Origin: AP-15 sp963814805
Lineage (GTDB): Bacteria; Pseudomonadota; Alphaproteobacteria; ATCC43930; CGMCC-115725
Assembly (NCBI GenBank): GCA_963814805.1
Contig: CAWFER010000033.1
Span: forward strand, 434,001 to 498,000
Length of the DNA stretch: 64,000 nucleotides
Direction: 5' to 3'
The notes under the pieces were generated by a model that was not told the DNA's origin, did not search any database, and saw only the letters and a list, made by a program, of their open reading frames with translations. The translations under genes and the position numbers were made by a program. Shown here one piece after another: positions 8,109 through 18,161 of this stretch (its first letter is position 1; every line of letters begins with the position of its first letter).

Positions 8109-9547
8109 CGACAACTTCGGCGCAAATCCTTCATGCGCTCCGCTGGAATGCTGTGGTCCGCGCCACGGCGCAACTGATCGGCTGGTTGATTACGATCATT
8201 ACCATGCGCCTGCTGAGGCCGGCCGATTACGGGCTTATGAACCTTGCCGAAATCTTTATGGGCTTGTGCGTGCTGGTCAACCATCTGGGCACGATACCCG
8301 CCCTGATCCAGCATCGGGACATCGACGACACTCTAATTCGCAAGACTTTTGGGCTAGTTTTGCTGTCAAATTCAGGATTTTACATGGTCGCCTTCTTCGG
8401 CGCTCCGTATTTTGCGGCATTCTTCGGCGATGCACGTCTTGTAGAAATTCTGCGTATTCTTGCGATAGGATTGATCATAGGCGCTTTTTCCGCGGTTCCC
8501 AGCGTGTTGTTGCAGCGCGATCTAAAGTTTAAATCGATTTCACTTATTGAATTCGGCGCAGGACTCACTGGTGCGGCAGTCACCTTGGGGTTGGCCTTCG
8601 AAGGTCAAGGCGTTTGGTCGCTGGTTCTGGGTAATCTAACTACGAATATTGGTATTAGCGGTGGAATGTTCCTGGTTACCCGATTCAGAGTCGCGCCGGA
8701 CTTCAACTTTGTCGGCCTCGGGCAATTGTTCTCGTTCGGCATGAAGGTCAGCGGCGCGGGGATCATCTGGTATTTCAATCGTAATGTCGATGCGCTGCTG
8801 GTCGGAAAGGTCCTGGGAAAACAAGACCTCGGATACTTTTCGGTTGCGAACACCTTGGCCTTGATGCCGGTAACCAAGATCATGGGGCTGACCAATCAGA
8901 TTGCTTTCGCCACCTATTCCCGTATCCAGGACGATCGCGCAAGGATTCGGAGGTATTTTCTCGAAAGCGCTGGCCTAGCCTCGCTGGTCTTCTTCCCCAC
9001 CACATGGGGAATGTCGGCGGTTGCCGGTGATTTCGTCGACGTCGTTCTCGGCCCCAGATGGCACGAAGTCGCGCTGGTTTTGGCGATCGTCGCGTCTGCC
9101 GTCCCGTTCAGGGCTCTGACGATGCTGATGGGACCCGTGGTTGACGGTGTGGGTGAGCCGGGCGTCGGCCTGAAAAACACTTTGACCACCAGCCTGATCG
9201 TTCCCGCAACGTCGATCGCCGGTCTCCATTGGGGGCTGATCGGCCTGTGCATCGGCGCTCTCGCCGGAATTCTAATGGCGGTACTCATTATCCTGCGGCG
9301 AAACCTCGCCCTTCTCGGCATCGCCTATCGCGAGCTGTGGTCTGTCATCTTCCCGCCAATGTTCGCCGCGGCGGCGATGTACGCGGTGGTGCTGGCCGCC
9401 CGCCTGATGCTGCTGAATACAATACCGGCGCTGTATCGACTGCCCGCTCTGATCGTGCTCGGCGCCTCGGTCTATGGCGCGATGACACTCATTTTTAATC
9501 GTAGAACAGTATTGAGGTCCCTTCAGTTGATCAGAGGCGCCATATGA
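8105..9547 (+). CDS. Wzx-type polysaccharide flippase / membrane transporter
   Basis: This 480-residue integral membrane protein has about 12-14 hydrophobic segments and belongs to the MATE/MVF-like polysaccharide transporters (the Wzx or Polysacc_synt_3 type). The N-terminal VVRATAQLIGWLITIITMRLLRP and the following ADYGLMNLAEIF are characteristic. It should flip a lipid-linked glycan to the periplasmic face. The TTG start at 8105 overlaps the stop of the ligase remnant, and no better start is in frame. Base composition is AT-richer than the flanking genes, common for laterally acquired surface-polysaccharide genes. Other glycan genes lie on both sides. Confidence 0.8.
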   Translation: MTTTSAQILHALRWNAVVRATAQLIGWLITIITMRLLRPADYGLMNLAEIFMGLCVLVNHLGTIPALIQHRDIDDTLIRKTFGLVLLSNSGFYMVAFFGAPYFAAFFGDARLVEILRILAIGLIIGAFSAVPSVLLQRDLKFKSISLIEFGAGLTGAAVTLGLAFEGQGVWSLVLGNLTTNIGISGGMFLVTRFRVAPDFNFVGLGQLFSFGMKVSGAGIIWYFNRNVDALLVGKVLGKQDLGYFSVANTLALMPVTKIMGLTNQIAFATYSRIQDDRARIRRYFLESAGLASLVFFPTTWGMSAVAGDFVDVVLGPRWHEVALVLAIVASAVPFRALTMLMGPVVDGVGEPGVGLKNTLTTSLIVPATSIAGLHWGLIGLCIGALAGILMAVLIILRRNLALLGIAYRELWSVIFPPMFAAAAMYAVVLAARLMLLNTIPALYRLPALIVLGASVYGAMTLIFNRRTVLRSLQLIRGAI

Positions 9548-9805
9548 ACCTCGCCCTTCGTGCACGCGCGCGGGCCTCCTTTTGCGCCGCGCGTCTGTCG
9601 TTCGAGGCAGAAGGGTCGCCTAGCCGATCGCAACAGATCGCCGGACCCTTGCCTGACGGTGTGCAACAAGCACGTTCTGTTGGCGGCGCGTTTCGCGTTA
9701 TCGAGTCGGTGGCTGGCGTTAGCGGCGCGGTTGCCAGCGCCTCGATTTCGTTTGCCGCGGGGCGCCGGGCGAAGCTTCAGGGACCCTCAGTGCTGAAAGC
9801 AGGTC

Positions 9806-11642
9806 ATGGCTGGCTTTGTTATTGAAGCGATCGTGCCGGGCGCCGATTTCGCGGGCGCGCTGAAGCTGGTGGATTTAGGGCAGTGCGAGGAGGTGCAGGG
9901 CTGCGCATTCGGGACCGCACGCGCCGGGTGGACGCGGTGGAAAGGCAGCCGGCAACTGGCGATTTACCAGACCGGCAGCTGCCTGTTGCTGATCGAAGGT
10001 GAACCCGACCGGCTGCCTCATCCTGGTGAAGCGCTGCACCGCTGGCTCGAGGGGCGCGGCGGCAGTTTTCGCGGTTTCCAGATCGCGCGCGGCGACGCTG
10101 GCCGTCCGATTTCGATAAGCGCCTTTGTCGATCCGCTCGCGACTCGCCCGATCTATCTGCTCATCAGCCCACAGCGGATCTGCCTCGCCGACAAATTGTC
10201 CACCGTCGTCGCCAATACGCCCGGCCTCGAATGCGCCTGGGATGGGCTGTTGGAATACGCAGTCTTGGGTTCTCTCTATTCCGAGGGAACCAGCGTGCGC
10301 GGCGTCGAGCGGTTGCGCGCCGGCGAGATCGTCGAGATCGAGGGCGTGGCGATCGTGCGCCGCCGCTGCGCCCCCTACCCCTTCGGCGGAGCGGCCGAGC
10401 CGGATCCGACCGCTCCGGCGCGGCTGGAGCAGGCAATGCGCGCCGCGATCGGCGAGACCTGGATCGAACCCGAGGGGCGCCTGCTGCTCAGCGGCGGACT
10501 CGATTCGCGGCTGATTCTCGGGCCTCGCGGCGGGCCGGCGCAAGACCATCACCAATGACTGGTTTCCGCAGGAAACTGCGATCGCGCAGCAAGTCGCTGC
10601 CGCCTGCGACGCCGACTTTTTGCTTGTTCCGTTCGACCCGGAGGAGTGCCGCGAAAGGATGGTGAACGGCTATCTGGTGACTGGGGCGATGCTTCAATCC
10701 CGGTATGTCACGCATCTCGGCGCCGCCCGCCGCTGGCGCCGCGCCGGAATGCCGGCGATCACCCACGGCTATTTCCACAACTCAGTGTTTCGCGGCTGGC
10801 TCGCCGAGCGCTGGCAGCGTTATCCCGATCGCGACTCGCCGCTGCTCACCTATCTGGGAGAGAAGGCGCACTGCTTTGACATGTGGGGGAATGTCTCGCC
10901 GCAGACAATGGCTCAGGTGCTGTCGTTTCTATCGGCCGAGGGCCGAGACCGGCTGAGTCGTCAGCTTCGCCGGCTCGCCGACAGCATCGAGCCGGTGATT
11001 GTCGACGGCTTCGATCTGACTTTTGAGCGCCACGTCCTGGCAGACATTAGCCGGCAGGTGTTTTTTGCGGTCTTTCTTGGATGGATCGAAGAGATCGACG
11101 TCGAGTTGCCGGTTTTCCATCCGGCTGTTTGGGCGTGGTATGCCTCGACCCATCCTGCCGACCGGCACCGAGACCATGCCGTGCACATTCTTTATCGCAC
11201 GATCGGCCGCGGGCTCGCCGACATCCCTGACGCCAATACCGGCAAACCGGTGGCGGCGGTGCCCGAGGGTCCGCGCGAGTTGTGGCGCAACCAGCTCTGG
11301 TTCCCGGCAGCCCGAACGGTCGTCGGCGCTGTGCGCCGGCTGCGACCGGCAAGACCGCCGGCGCCGACCATCACCGGGGTGGATTGGAACGCAGCTTATC
11401 GCCTGCGGCCGATCCTCGAGACCCTCTGCGCCGCGATCGAGGAGCTACGAGAGAATCCGCTGTTCGAGGCCCACTCCTTGGGGTCGGCGCTGGCCAGCTA
11501 TGTGAACGGCGATGATCGCTTGCGCGACGCGTTGTGGGCGATTGCGAGCGTGCGCCAATTGGATCGGTTTGTCGGCAGCGCGGGCGCCGGTCATTTGGCA
11601 GTTCGCACCTTCCCAGCCGACCGCTTCGCGCACGGTTCCTAG
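9806..11642 (+). CDS. Asparagine-synthetase-like ATP-dependent amide ligase (frameshifted)
   Basis: With one extra G removed at 10520-10522 this gives about 611 residues. The N-terminal 200 residues resemble the Ntn glutaminase domain of AsnB-type enzymes. The protein begins MAGFVIEA, so the catalytic Cys2 is absent and glutamine hydrolysis is not expected. The ATP-pyrophosphatase loop SGGLDSR follows at about residues 230-236, then ILGLAAGRRK after the repaired frame. The family adenylates a carboxylate and couples it to an amine. Without Cys2 the amine would be free ammonia or a substrate amine, as in beta-lactam synthetase or lasso cyclases. No lasso B protein is nearby, so glycan tailoring fits better. 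The C-terminal third has no recognised motif. Confidence 0.7.
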
Positions 11643-11665
11643 CCAGGGGCAAGCCTGCTTCCAAC

Positions 11666-14450
11666 TCAGCCCGGCGGTGTCGCGGTCGGGATCGTCGGCA
11701 GCGCGTTCGTATCGGTGCGCGGGACAATGTCCCATGTCGGCGCGGTTTCGATCGCCGGAAATGCCGGGGTGATGACATTGGCTTTCAGCCACGCCTCGGC
11801 CTGCGCCGCGCCGGTCGCGCCAGCGTCGTCGAGCATCGCCATGCCGCCCAGCTGATAGAGCGGGTAGCCTTCGACCCCGAGATCGTTGGCGAAGGCGGTG
11901 GGGCCGTTCTGCGTGCCGCTGGCGACGTTCGTGGTCGGGTCGATCGGCACCCCGGTTGGCGACAGATATTGCGAGGTGAACGCCGCGAAGACCGCGCTCC
12001 AAGTCGGGAAGAAGCCCCCCGCCGCCTGCTCGGCCGGCATTTCATAGACATTGATCGCCCAGGGCTGCCCCGAGCTGTCGATCAGGCTTGTCGCCCAGGC
12101 GCCGGTGTATTCCTGGAGCGGCCTAGCGGCGAAGCCGAGCTCGGCTTCGCGGCCAAGCGCGTAGGTCAGATAGCCGTTCATCCATGGGTCAGTGATCGTG
12201 CTGGCCCCGCCGGTGGCATAGACCCCGTTCTGGATGTTGTCCCAGATCGCGGAATTGGCCGCGGTCTGCGAATTTGCGCCGGGGCCGCCGTTGCTATCCC
12301 AGTTGCCCAGGGTCGGGGCTTTGCCGTTCTCCGGCCCGTTGTTTTGCGTCCAGAAATCACCGGTGGTCGCGCCCCAAGTCTTCATCGCCGTGCCGTCGTA
12401 AGGCGTGCCGGTGATCCCGAGGCTGCCTTCCATGCGGGCGATGGCGTCGTTCATCAGGTAGGTGAAGTAGGTTTTCTCGGGATCGCTGTCGGGGGCCATG
12501 AACGCGGTTTCGGCGCGGCTGCGGATCATCCATGCGGCCCCGCGCAGTTCGCCGTTGATCGCACCGTAATCTCCGGCGGGTCCGCGGCCATCCGCTGCGG
12601 TCGTGGCGTCGACCGATCCAGCGGCGCTGAACCCGGCCCACATATAGGCGCTGTCGAGATACCAGGGATCGCCGGTCAGCACGTAGGGAACAAAGAACGG
12701 CTGCGGCTCATGCGCGCTGCCCCATGACCAGGGCTGGTTAATGTCGATCGACCCGACCGTGGTCGGGTTATCGCTCTTCGCGCCATAGTTTAGCAGCCCC
12801 TCGGTATAGGTCGTGAAGGTCTGCCGATCGGTAATCGAGAACGGGCGGCCGAGGCCAGTGCTTGTGCCGGCCGTATCGGAGCGCAGCAGGCGCTTGTCGG
12901 GCGCGGTCTCGCGCAGCGTGGCCGGGAAATTGTCGGCGAGATCGTCCATGCCGAGCGCCATCTGCCGCATCCGCCAGTCGCCGGTATAGAGCCACATCAC
13001 GTCCCAGGTTGGGTAGGGTCCGATCTCCTGGCGAGCGCCCGGCGCGTTCATGCCGACTTGCCACACGCCGCCATCCCAGGTGCCGTCATAAAGATCATGC
13101 GGGTGGGCCGTCCATTGGTTGTACTCGGTCGCGATGGCGCTCGCCGGCACGGTGACCGATGGATCGTAGTTCGGCAGGAACCGGGTGCTTTCGAGATAGG
13201 CGAGGTTGTTGTTGATGTTGACTTCCGGCTGCGGCGTCCCGCCGAGCCAGAAGGTGTGCGACCAGCGGCTCATCGACCAATCGAATTTCGGATAGGTCGC
13301 CTGATCGCCGGTCAGATCGGCCGCATACTCAACCGCCGGGCTGGCGCTGCCGCCGCTGATCGACAGCTTATAGGCCAGATCCTCGAGCTGCGTGGTCTTG
13401 TCGTTTTCGCCGATCGCGCGGACGAACACCTGATTGGTCGCCGGCCAGAAGGTCGCCTCGAAGCGCGGCCGGAACGGTTTGAAGCCGTCGCCGTCGCCGA
13501 TATCGAACGCGCCGGCGGCGCTGTCGTCATCGCAAATCATAGTCTGCGCCACCGGGCCGCTCGTCCATGCGGTGCAATCGCCATCGCTCAGCATCGCGCG
13601 GGCGGAAGCAGTTCCGGTCGAGCCGGCGAGGTTTGCGTTGAACTTCGTCGCGCTGGTCCAGCCGAGCATCGCCGAGATGTCGGTTCCGGTAGCGGGCGCC
13701 GTCGCGTAACCGAGGCTCGCCGCAGAACCGGTCGCCGCGGTCTGCAGGGCGAAGGCGCGCGTCCCGACCGGCTGCAACGGCGCGCGAGACGACAACCGGC
13801 GCGCCGGCGGATTCGAATCCGGCCTGCAACACCGGCAGGATGCCAGGGATCCCGGTGATGCCGCCGAAATTGAGCCCGGTCACGGCATAGTTCGTTCCGT
13901 TGACCGTCAGCGAAAACCCGCCATTGGTCACCGCCCGCCACTGCGCCAGCGTCGCGGTCATCGCCTTTCCAACGATCCGCGCCGGAAAGGCGAGGCTGAT
14001 CGTAGCGTCGAAATTGAAGTTCGCACCCAGCATTTGCGCCGTCGTCAGGGGCGTATTGCTATTCGCCGCCGAGTCGGTGAACGACAGCACCTGGGTAGCC
14101 GTCCGGCCCGCATGCTGCGGGATTACCACCGCGATCACCGCGAACTCGACCGAGCCGTCGGGATAGCGGTTTTTGACGTCGGCCTGGGTCGGGATCGGCT
14201 TGCGGTTGAGCAGCACCTGCGGCGCGTGCGGGATCGCGCCCTTCATAAACGGCCGGCCGAACTGGAACGGATAGTCGCGTATGCCGGCGCGGCCTGCATT
14301 GCGGATGACAATCGAGTTCACGACGCCTCTCGGCCGTTGCGGAGCTGCATCCGCCGAGCGGATCAGCGGCCCGAAAACGCTCGGTGGCGGAGCGATTCCC
14401 GACAGGAACCCGAGCAGCGCAAGCAGTGAAAAGGCAGCGTATCGCCTCAT
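11666..14450 (-). CDS. Large secreted protein with RIFT-barrel-like N-terminus and phage DUF3383-like segment (frameshifted)
   Basis: Repairing one extra base near 13785 gives about 927 residues with a signal peptide (MRRYAAFSLLALLGFLSG). Residues about 45-115 (NAGRAGIRDYPFQFGRPF, NRYPDGSVEFAVIAV) resemble the N-terminal RIFT barrel of PcRGLX/YetA-like rhamnogalacturonan-lyase-related proteins. Residues about 165-280 (GGFSLTVNGTNYAVTGLNF, then GYATAPATGTDISAMLGW) look like the domain repeated in phage DUF3383 and tail proteins. The rest is Trp-rich, with helical stretches compatible with an alpha/alpha toroid. It may act on, or be surface-anchored to, the glycan whose genes surround it. No catalytic residue can be assigned, and the assignment rests on motif recall. 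Confidence 0.55.
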
Positions 14451-14698
14451 CGTTCCAATCCTCACGTCGAATTCACCATTCGCCGCCATCACCGCTGCGA
14501 CCCGATCAGCCGAAATCTGCCGCATCGGCGGACGGCTGATCGCCGGCCGGTGATCAAGTCGAAGGGCCGGCGCGGCCGAGCCCGTGGCGCCGCTGTCGAA
14601 CTCGTGATCGCGCACGACGCCGCCGGCCGGCGCCCGACCAGGGCGGCGACACAGCCGCACCCCCGGAAAGCCATTGAGCAACCGCGGCCGGCACGTCC

Positions 14699-14743
14699 GG
14701 TTATCGCGATGGCGGTTATCGCGATGGCGGTTATCGCGATGGC
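14699..14743. repeat. Three tandem copies of a 15-bp repeat
   Basis: The unit GGTTATCGCGATGGC is repeated exactly three times. The right-hand copy overlaps the last codons and stop of the leftward VanZ-like gene (SPSR then TAA at 14733-14731), so the stop codon lies inside the repeat. It lies in the 280-base gap upstream of the secreted-protein gene, in which no other feature is seen. Confidence 0.85.
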
Positions 14744-15525
14744 GAGTCGCTGGCCGGCGGCGCGGCCAATTCGGCCGACGGCCGGTAAGGCGCCGGGACC
14801 GCCATCCTCGCGCCCAAGGCCGTATCGAGCAAATCTTCGGTGGGGTTAGGCAACTCGGCGCCGAGGGCGTCGTCGAGCAGCCGGCGCATGGCTTCGATCT
14901 TCTCCGCCGGCGACGGCGTCGGCGCGATGCAAAGCGCGTATCCCGCCTGGAGCGCATCGCGCAACTCGGCGGAATATTTTGCCTCCGCCCGCAGCGCTGC
15001 GGCCATGCGCGCGAGATGCCGCCGAGTGATGCGGTTCAGATAGCGATTAGCGAGCAGCAAGCGTGCGCCGATATAGAGCGCCGCGCCGGCAAACAAGATA
15101 GAAACCAAATTTCCGGCCAACTGGCCGAACCGAAACGCCCGGCCGATCACAAAAAACTGGCCGATTTCGAGCAACGCCGCATAGAGGGCGAGCAGCGCCG
15201 CAATGCGCAGCAGATGGCCTTTGAAGCGTAGAGCCAGGTAGGCGATCGGGCTCTGAGAGCCCCTCGCCCGGCGAAAGAAATGGGGGCGACTGCGGTCGGC
15301 CAGCGCGAACAGAACGGCGCCGAGGGCGAAGGTGACGCCCTGCACGATCGGCGAGGCCAGATCGAAGCCGCCGAAATTCGGCTCGGGAAACCACATGATC
15401 AGCATGATCACCGCGGCCCAAAGCCCGCAGGCTATCCGGATCACCTGAAGCCTCGTTCGAATTGGAAACCCAAGTCGATCCCGCTGAACACCGGGCGCGG
15501 TCACGCGAGCAAGCGAGTTCCTCAT
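14731..15525 (-). CDS. VanZ-like membrane protein
   Basis: The 264-residue protein starts at the ATG at 15525 (MRNSLARV). The longer upstream frame has no membrane or family signal. It has about four hydrophobic segments, with an acidic/aromatic LALYAALLEIGQFFVIGR block typical of VanZ-like proteins, where the conserved E..Q lies in a membrane helix. A cytoplasmic helical tail of about 100 residues follows (RMAAALRAEAKYSAELRDAL). VanZ-family proteins are often found in exopolysaccharide clusters of proteobacteria, which fits the context here. Specific function unknown. Confidence 0.65.
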   Translation of the reverse strand: MRNSLARVTAPGVQRDRLGFPIRTRLQVIRIACGLWAAVIMLIMWFPEPNFGGFDLASPIVQGVTFALGAVLFALADRSRPHFFRRARGSQSPIAYLALRFKGHLLRIAALLALYAALLEIGQFFVIGRAFRFGQLAGNLVSILFAGAALYIGARLLLANRYLNRITRRHLARMAAALRAEAKYSAELRDALQAGYALCIAPTPSPAEKIEAMRRLLDDALGAELPNPTEDLLDTALGARMAVPAPYRPSAELAAPPASDSPSR

Positions 15526-15758
15526 AATCGATGCCGTCGAAAAAATCAAAGCTACGCGCGAAATGTTGCCGCGGCGCGGACCGCGGCCTGCTCCGGACCG
15601 GTTTCGGCAGCTGTGCGCAGCCGCATCACGATGGCGATTCCTCTCGCATTTAGGGTTAATATACTTCACCGCATCGCTGTAATTGTATTCGGTGGTCATT
15701 TGAATTATCCTGCTGCGTTGCCATTTCTTTGGCACATTCAGCTTCCGTGAAGGTCGGG

Positions 15759-16811
15759 ATGCCGTTGCGTCGAGCGCGAGCCTTGGAGAATTTGCCGGAC
15801 GCGCAATTGGTGCGGGCGCCGACCGAGGTTTGCATCACCATCGACACCGAATTCAGCATCGGCGGCGCCTTTGCCGATCCCGAACGCTACCGGCCGCTCG
15901 GCGCCGAATTGGTGGAATGCGCGATCGACGGCCGCGCCGAAGGTCTCGGGTTCATTCTCGACACCCTGCGCGAGCACGGCGTCTCGGCGACGTTCTTTGT
16001 CGAAGCGTTGCAATGCTTTTACTTTGGCGATCGGCCGATGGGGCGGATCGCCCAGCGGATCGTCGCTGCGGGGCACGATGTGCAGCTGCACCTGCATCCG
16101 GGTTGGTACGGCTTTCGCAGACGCGACTGGCGGACGCGCCCGCCCGAAAGCGATCAATGCACGGCGCGTTCGCGCGACGAATTGCAGGAGATGATCGGTT
16201 TCGGCGCCGCGACGTTTTCCCGCTGGGGCATCCCCGCGCCAAAGGCGCTGCGCACCGGCGGCTTTTGCTGCAACCGCGCCGTGCATCAGGCGATGCTGCA
16301 GCGCGGGCTCGCGCTCGGCTCGAACATCTGCCACTCCATATATCGCTCGGCGGACCCGGAGTTTCATGTCCTGAGCGGCACCCGCGTGATCGACGGCGTG
16401 CTCGAAATCCCGGCGCTGAACTATAGAACGCCGCACCCCGCCGGCGAGCGCTGGCGAGCGCTGGCGATCACCGCCGCCTCCTGGGCCGAGACGGAAACTT
16501 TGCTGGCGCAGGCGCGAGAGGCCGATATCTCGCCGGTCGTTGTGCTGACCCACCCGTTCGAATTCGTCAAGCGCGCCGATTTCAGGTTTCGCGAGCTGCG
16601 GCGCAACCAGGTCAATCGCCGGCGATTCGAGCGGCTGGTCGAGTTTCTCGGCCGGCAAAACGGCGCGTTTTCGGCGACCACCTTCGTCCGCTCGGGCGAT
16701 GCCTGGCTCGCCGCCGGCAGCCAACCCGGCGCGGCGCTGCGGGTGCCGGCGCATCTGGCGATGGCCCGTCTCGGCGAAAACATGCTCAACACCCAGCTGT
16801 GGCAATATTGA
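15759..16811 (+). CDS. Polysaccharide deacetylase (NodB-like)
   Basis: The protein of about 350 residues belongs to carbohydrate esterase family 4. Motif 1 is VCITIDTE, with the metal/base Asp. Motif 2 is the HDVQLHLHP histidine pair. Late in the protein, VVVLTHPFEF supplies the final His. The enzyme removes N-acetyl groups from a polymer or lipid-linked sugar. The ATG at 15759 is preferred because AAGG lies just before it; a TTG at 15729 would add ten residues. It sits between VanZ-like and methyltransferase genes of the glycan island. Confidence 0.8.
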   Translation: MPLRRARALENLPDAQLVRAPTEVCITIDTEFSIGGAFADPERYRPLGAELVECAIDGRAEGLGFILDTLREHGVSATFFVEALQCFYFGDRPMGRIAQRIVAAGHDVQLHLHPGWYGFRRRDWRTRPPESDQCTARSRDELQEMIGFGAATFSRWGIPAPKALRTGGFCCNRAVHQAMLQRGLALGSNICHSIYRSADPEFHVLSGTRVIDGVLEIPALNYRTPHPAGERWRALAITAASWAETETLLAQAREADISPVVVLTHPFEFVKRADFRFRELRRNQVNRRRFERLVEFLGRQNGAFSATTFVRSGDAWLAAGSQPGAALRVPAHLAMARLGENMLNTQLWQY

Positions 16812-16879
16812 GCCACGCTGGGACGGGTCGATTCGAGCGATCGGCTTAAGAATGGGGCTCCCCGGCGCGAGGCTCTGGC

Positions 16880-17659
16880 ATGCTTGAGCGCATCTTCCGG
16901 CGGGATTTGGCAAAGCTGATCCGCCCCAACGCCCGCTATCTGGCGTTTTCCGTAGCCGATCAGCTGCAGGATTTGTGGCATGGCATTCATACCGCAACCG
17001 GCCTGAGCGGATATGTCAGCGTCGACGGCGCCGCCGCGATCGCAGATACGACAGCCGCCAACCCTTATGTGCCGACCCCCTACGGGACCTTGCGGCGGCT
17101 GTTCGCCGCGCTCCCATCCGACATGTCGCGCTATTCGTTCATCGACTTCGGCTCGGGCAAAGGGCGCACCCTAATCGTCGCCGCCCAGCGCGGGTTCAAG
17201 GACGTGATCGGGGTCGAATTCGCTGACATCCTGCACCAGGCGGCGGAACGCAACATCGCCGCCTCCGGCCTCGCAGGCCGCGCCAGATCGGTGCTGTGCG
17301 ACGCCCGGGAATTCGCCATCCCGGACGGACCCTGCGTGCTGTTTTTCTTCAACCCGTTCGGTCAGCAGATAATGGACCCGGTCGCCCGCAACATCGCCCT
17401 CTCATTCGCCGCCGCGCCGCGGCCTATCATCGTGGCGCTGTACAATGAGACCGTGCCAGGCGCGTTCGATCGACATGCGATCTTTCGGCCGATGACCGTG
17501 GTTCGAGAAAGCTGGCTCGACGGCCTGAGCCATAACCAACGATATATAATCAGGCTGATCGAGACCGGGGGCGGTAGATCGGAGGACGGCAAACCCCAGC
17601 TCGGCGCCGCCGCGACGCGGTTCCCGGCCCCCCGAACCGTAGACAATGCTCTGGAGTGA
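16880..17659 (+). CDS. Class I SAM-dependent methyltransferase
   Basis: The 259-residue protein has the Rossmann SAM-binding motif FIDFGSGKGRTLIVAA (about residues 87-102). This is followed by VIGVEFA, with the acidic residue that binds the ribose hydroxyls. FFFNPF, at the motif IV position, is a post-motif seen in several small-molecule methyltransferases. Its stop overlaps the region just before the next methyltransferase gene, so the two are translated from one mRNA. The acceptor is unknown; a glycan or lipid-linked sugar is likely from context. Confidence 0.75.
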   Translation: MLERIFRRDLAKLIRPNARYLAFSVADQLQDLWHGIHTATGLSGYVSVDGAAAIADTTAANPYVPTPYGTLRRLFAALPSDMSRYSFIDFGSGKGRTLIVAAQRGFKDVIGVEFADILHQAAERNIAASGLAGRARSVLCDAREFAIPDGPCVLFFFNPFGQQIMDPVARNIALSFAAAPRPIIVALYNETVPGAFDRHAIFRPMTVVRESWLDGLSHNQRYIIRLIETGGGRSEDGKPQLGAAATRFPAPRTVDNALE

Positions 17660-18161
17660 CGATGTTCAACCGCCTTTTCCTAGGTCTCGCCCGAAAAGTG
17701 GTGGAGCATCCGGCCGTGAGCCGGCTGCTCGAGGGGGTCGATCTCCATTCGGACAACCGAACGCGCGAACGGGGGGTGTTGGCGCAGGCGTTCGAGTTCA
17801 AGAAGATCAACGGTGTTCCGGGCGACTACTTCGAGTTCGGCCTGTGGACGGGTAGGACTTTCTGCTATGCTCATCGTTTGAAGTGCCGATATCGCTGCGG
17901 CGACGTGAAGCTCTGGGGGTTTGAACTCGTTTTCTGGCTTGCCAGCGATCGACGATCCTAGTGACAACATCTGGCGCGAGGGACAATTTTCCTGCTCCGA
18001 GCCAAACTTTCACAAAATCCTTAAAAAGGCCGGCGTTCCACGCAATGACTATGAGCTGATCCCCGGTTTCTACGAACAATCATTAAATGACGTTCTTCAC
18101 GGACGATTGGAGTCACGTCACGCTGCTATCGTGTACATAGATTGCGATCTTTACATTTCGG

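Noticed and set aside
9544..9825. A 93-codon rightward frame just before the AsnB-like ligase, considered as a lasso-type precursor peptide
   Set aside because: No ribosome-binding site, no leader/core pattern and no lasso B1/B2 genes nearby. The composition is that of a non-coding GC-rich spacer, and the frame overlaps both neighbours.
15721..15740. TTTGGCACATTCAGC as a sigma-54 promoter before the deacetylase
   Set aside because: GG and GC are 10 rather than 12 bases apart, and the element overlaps the possible TTG start.
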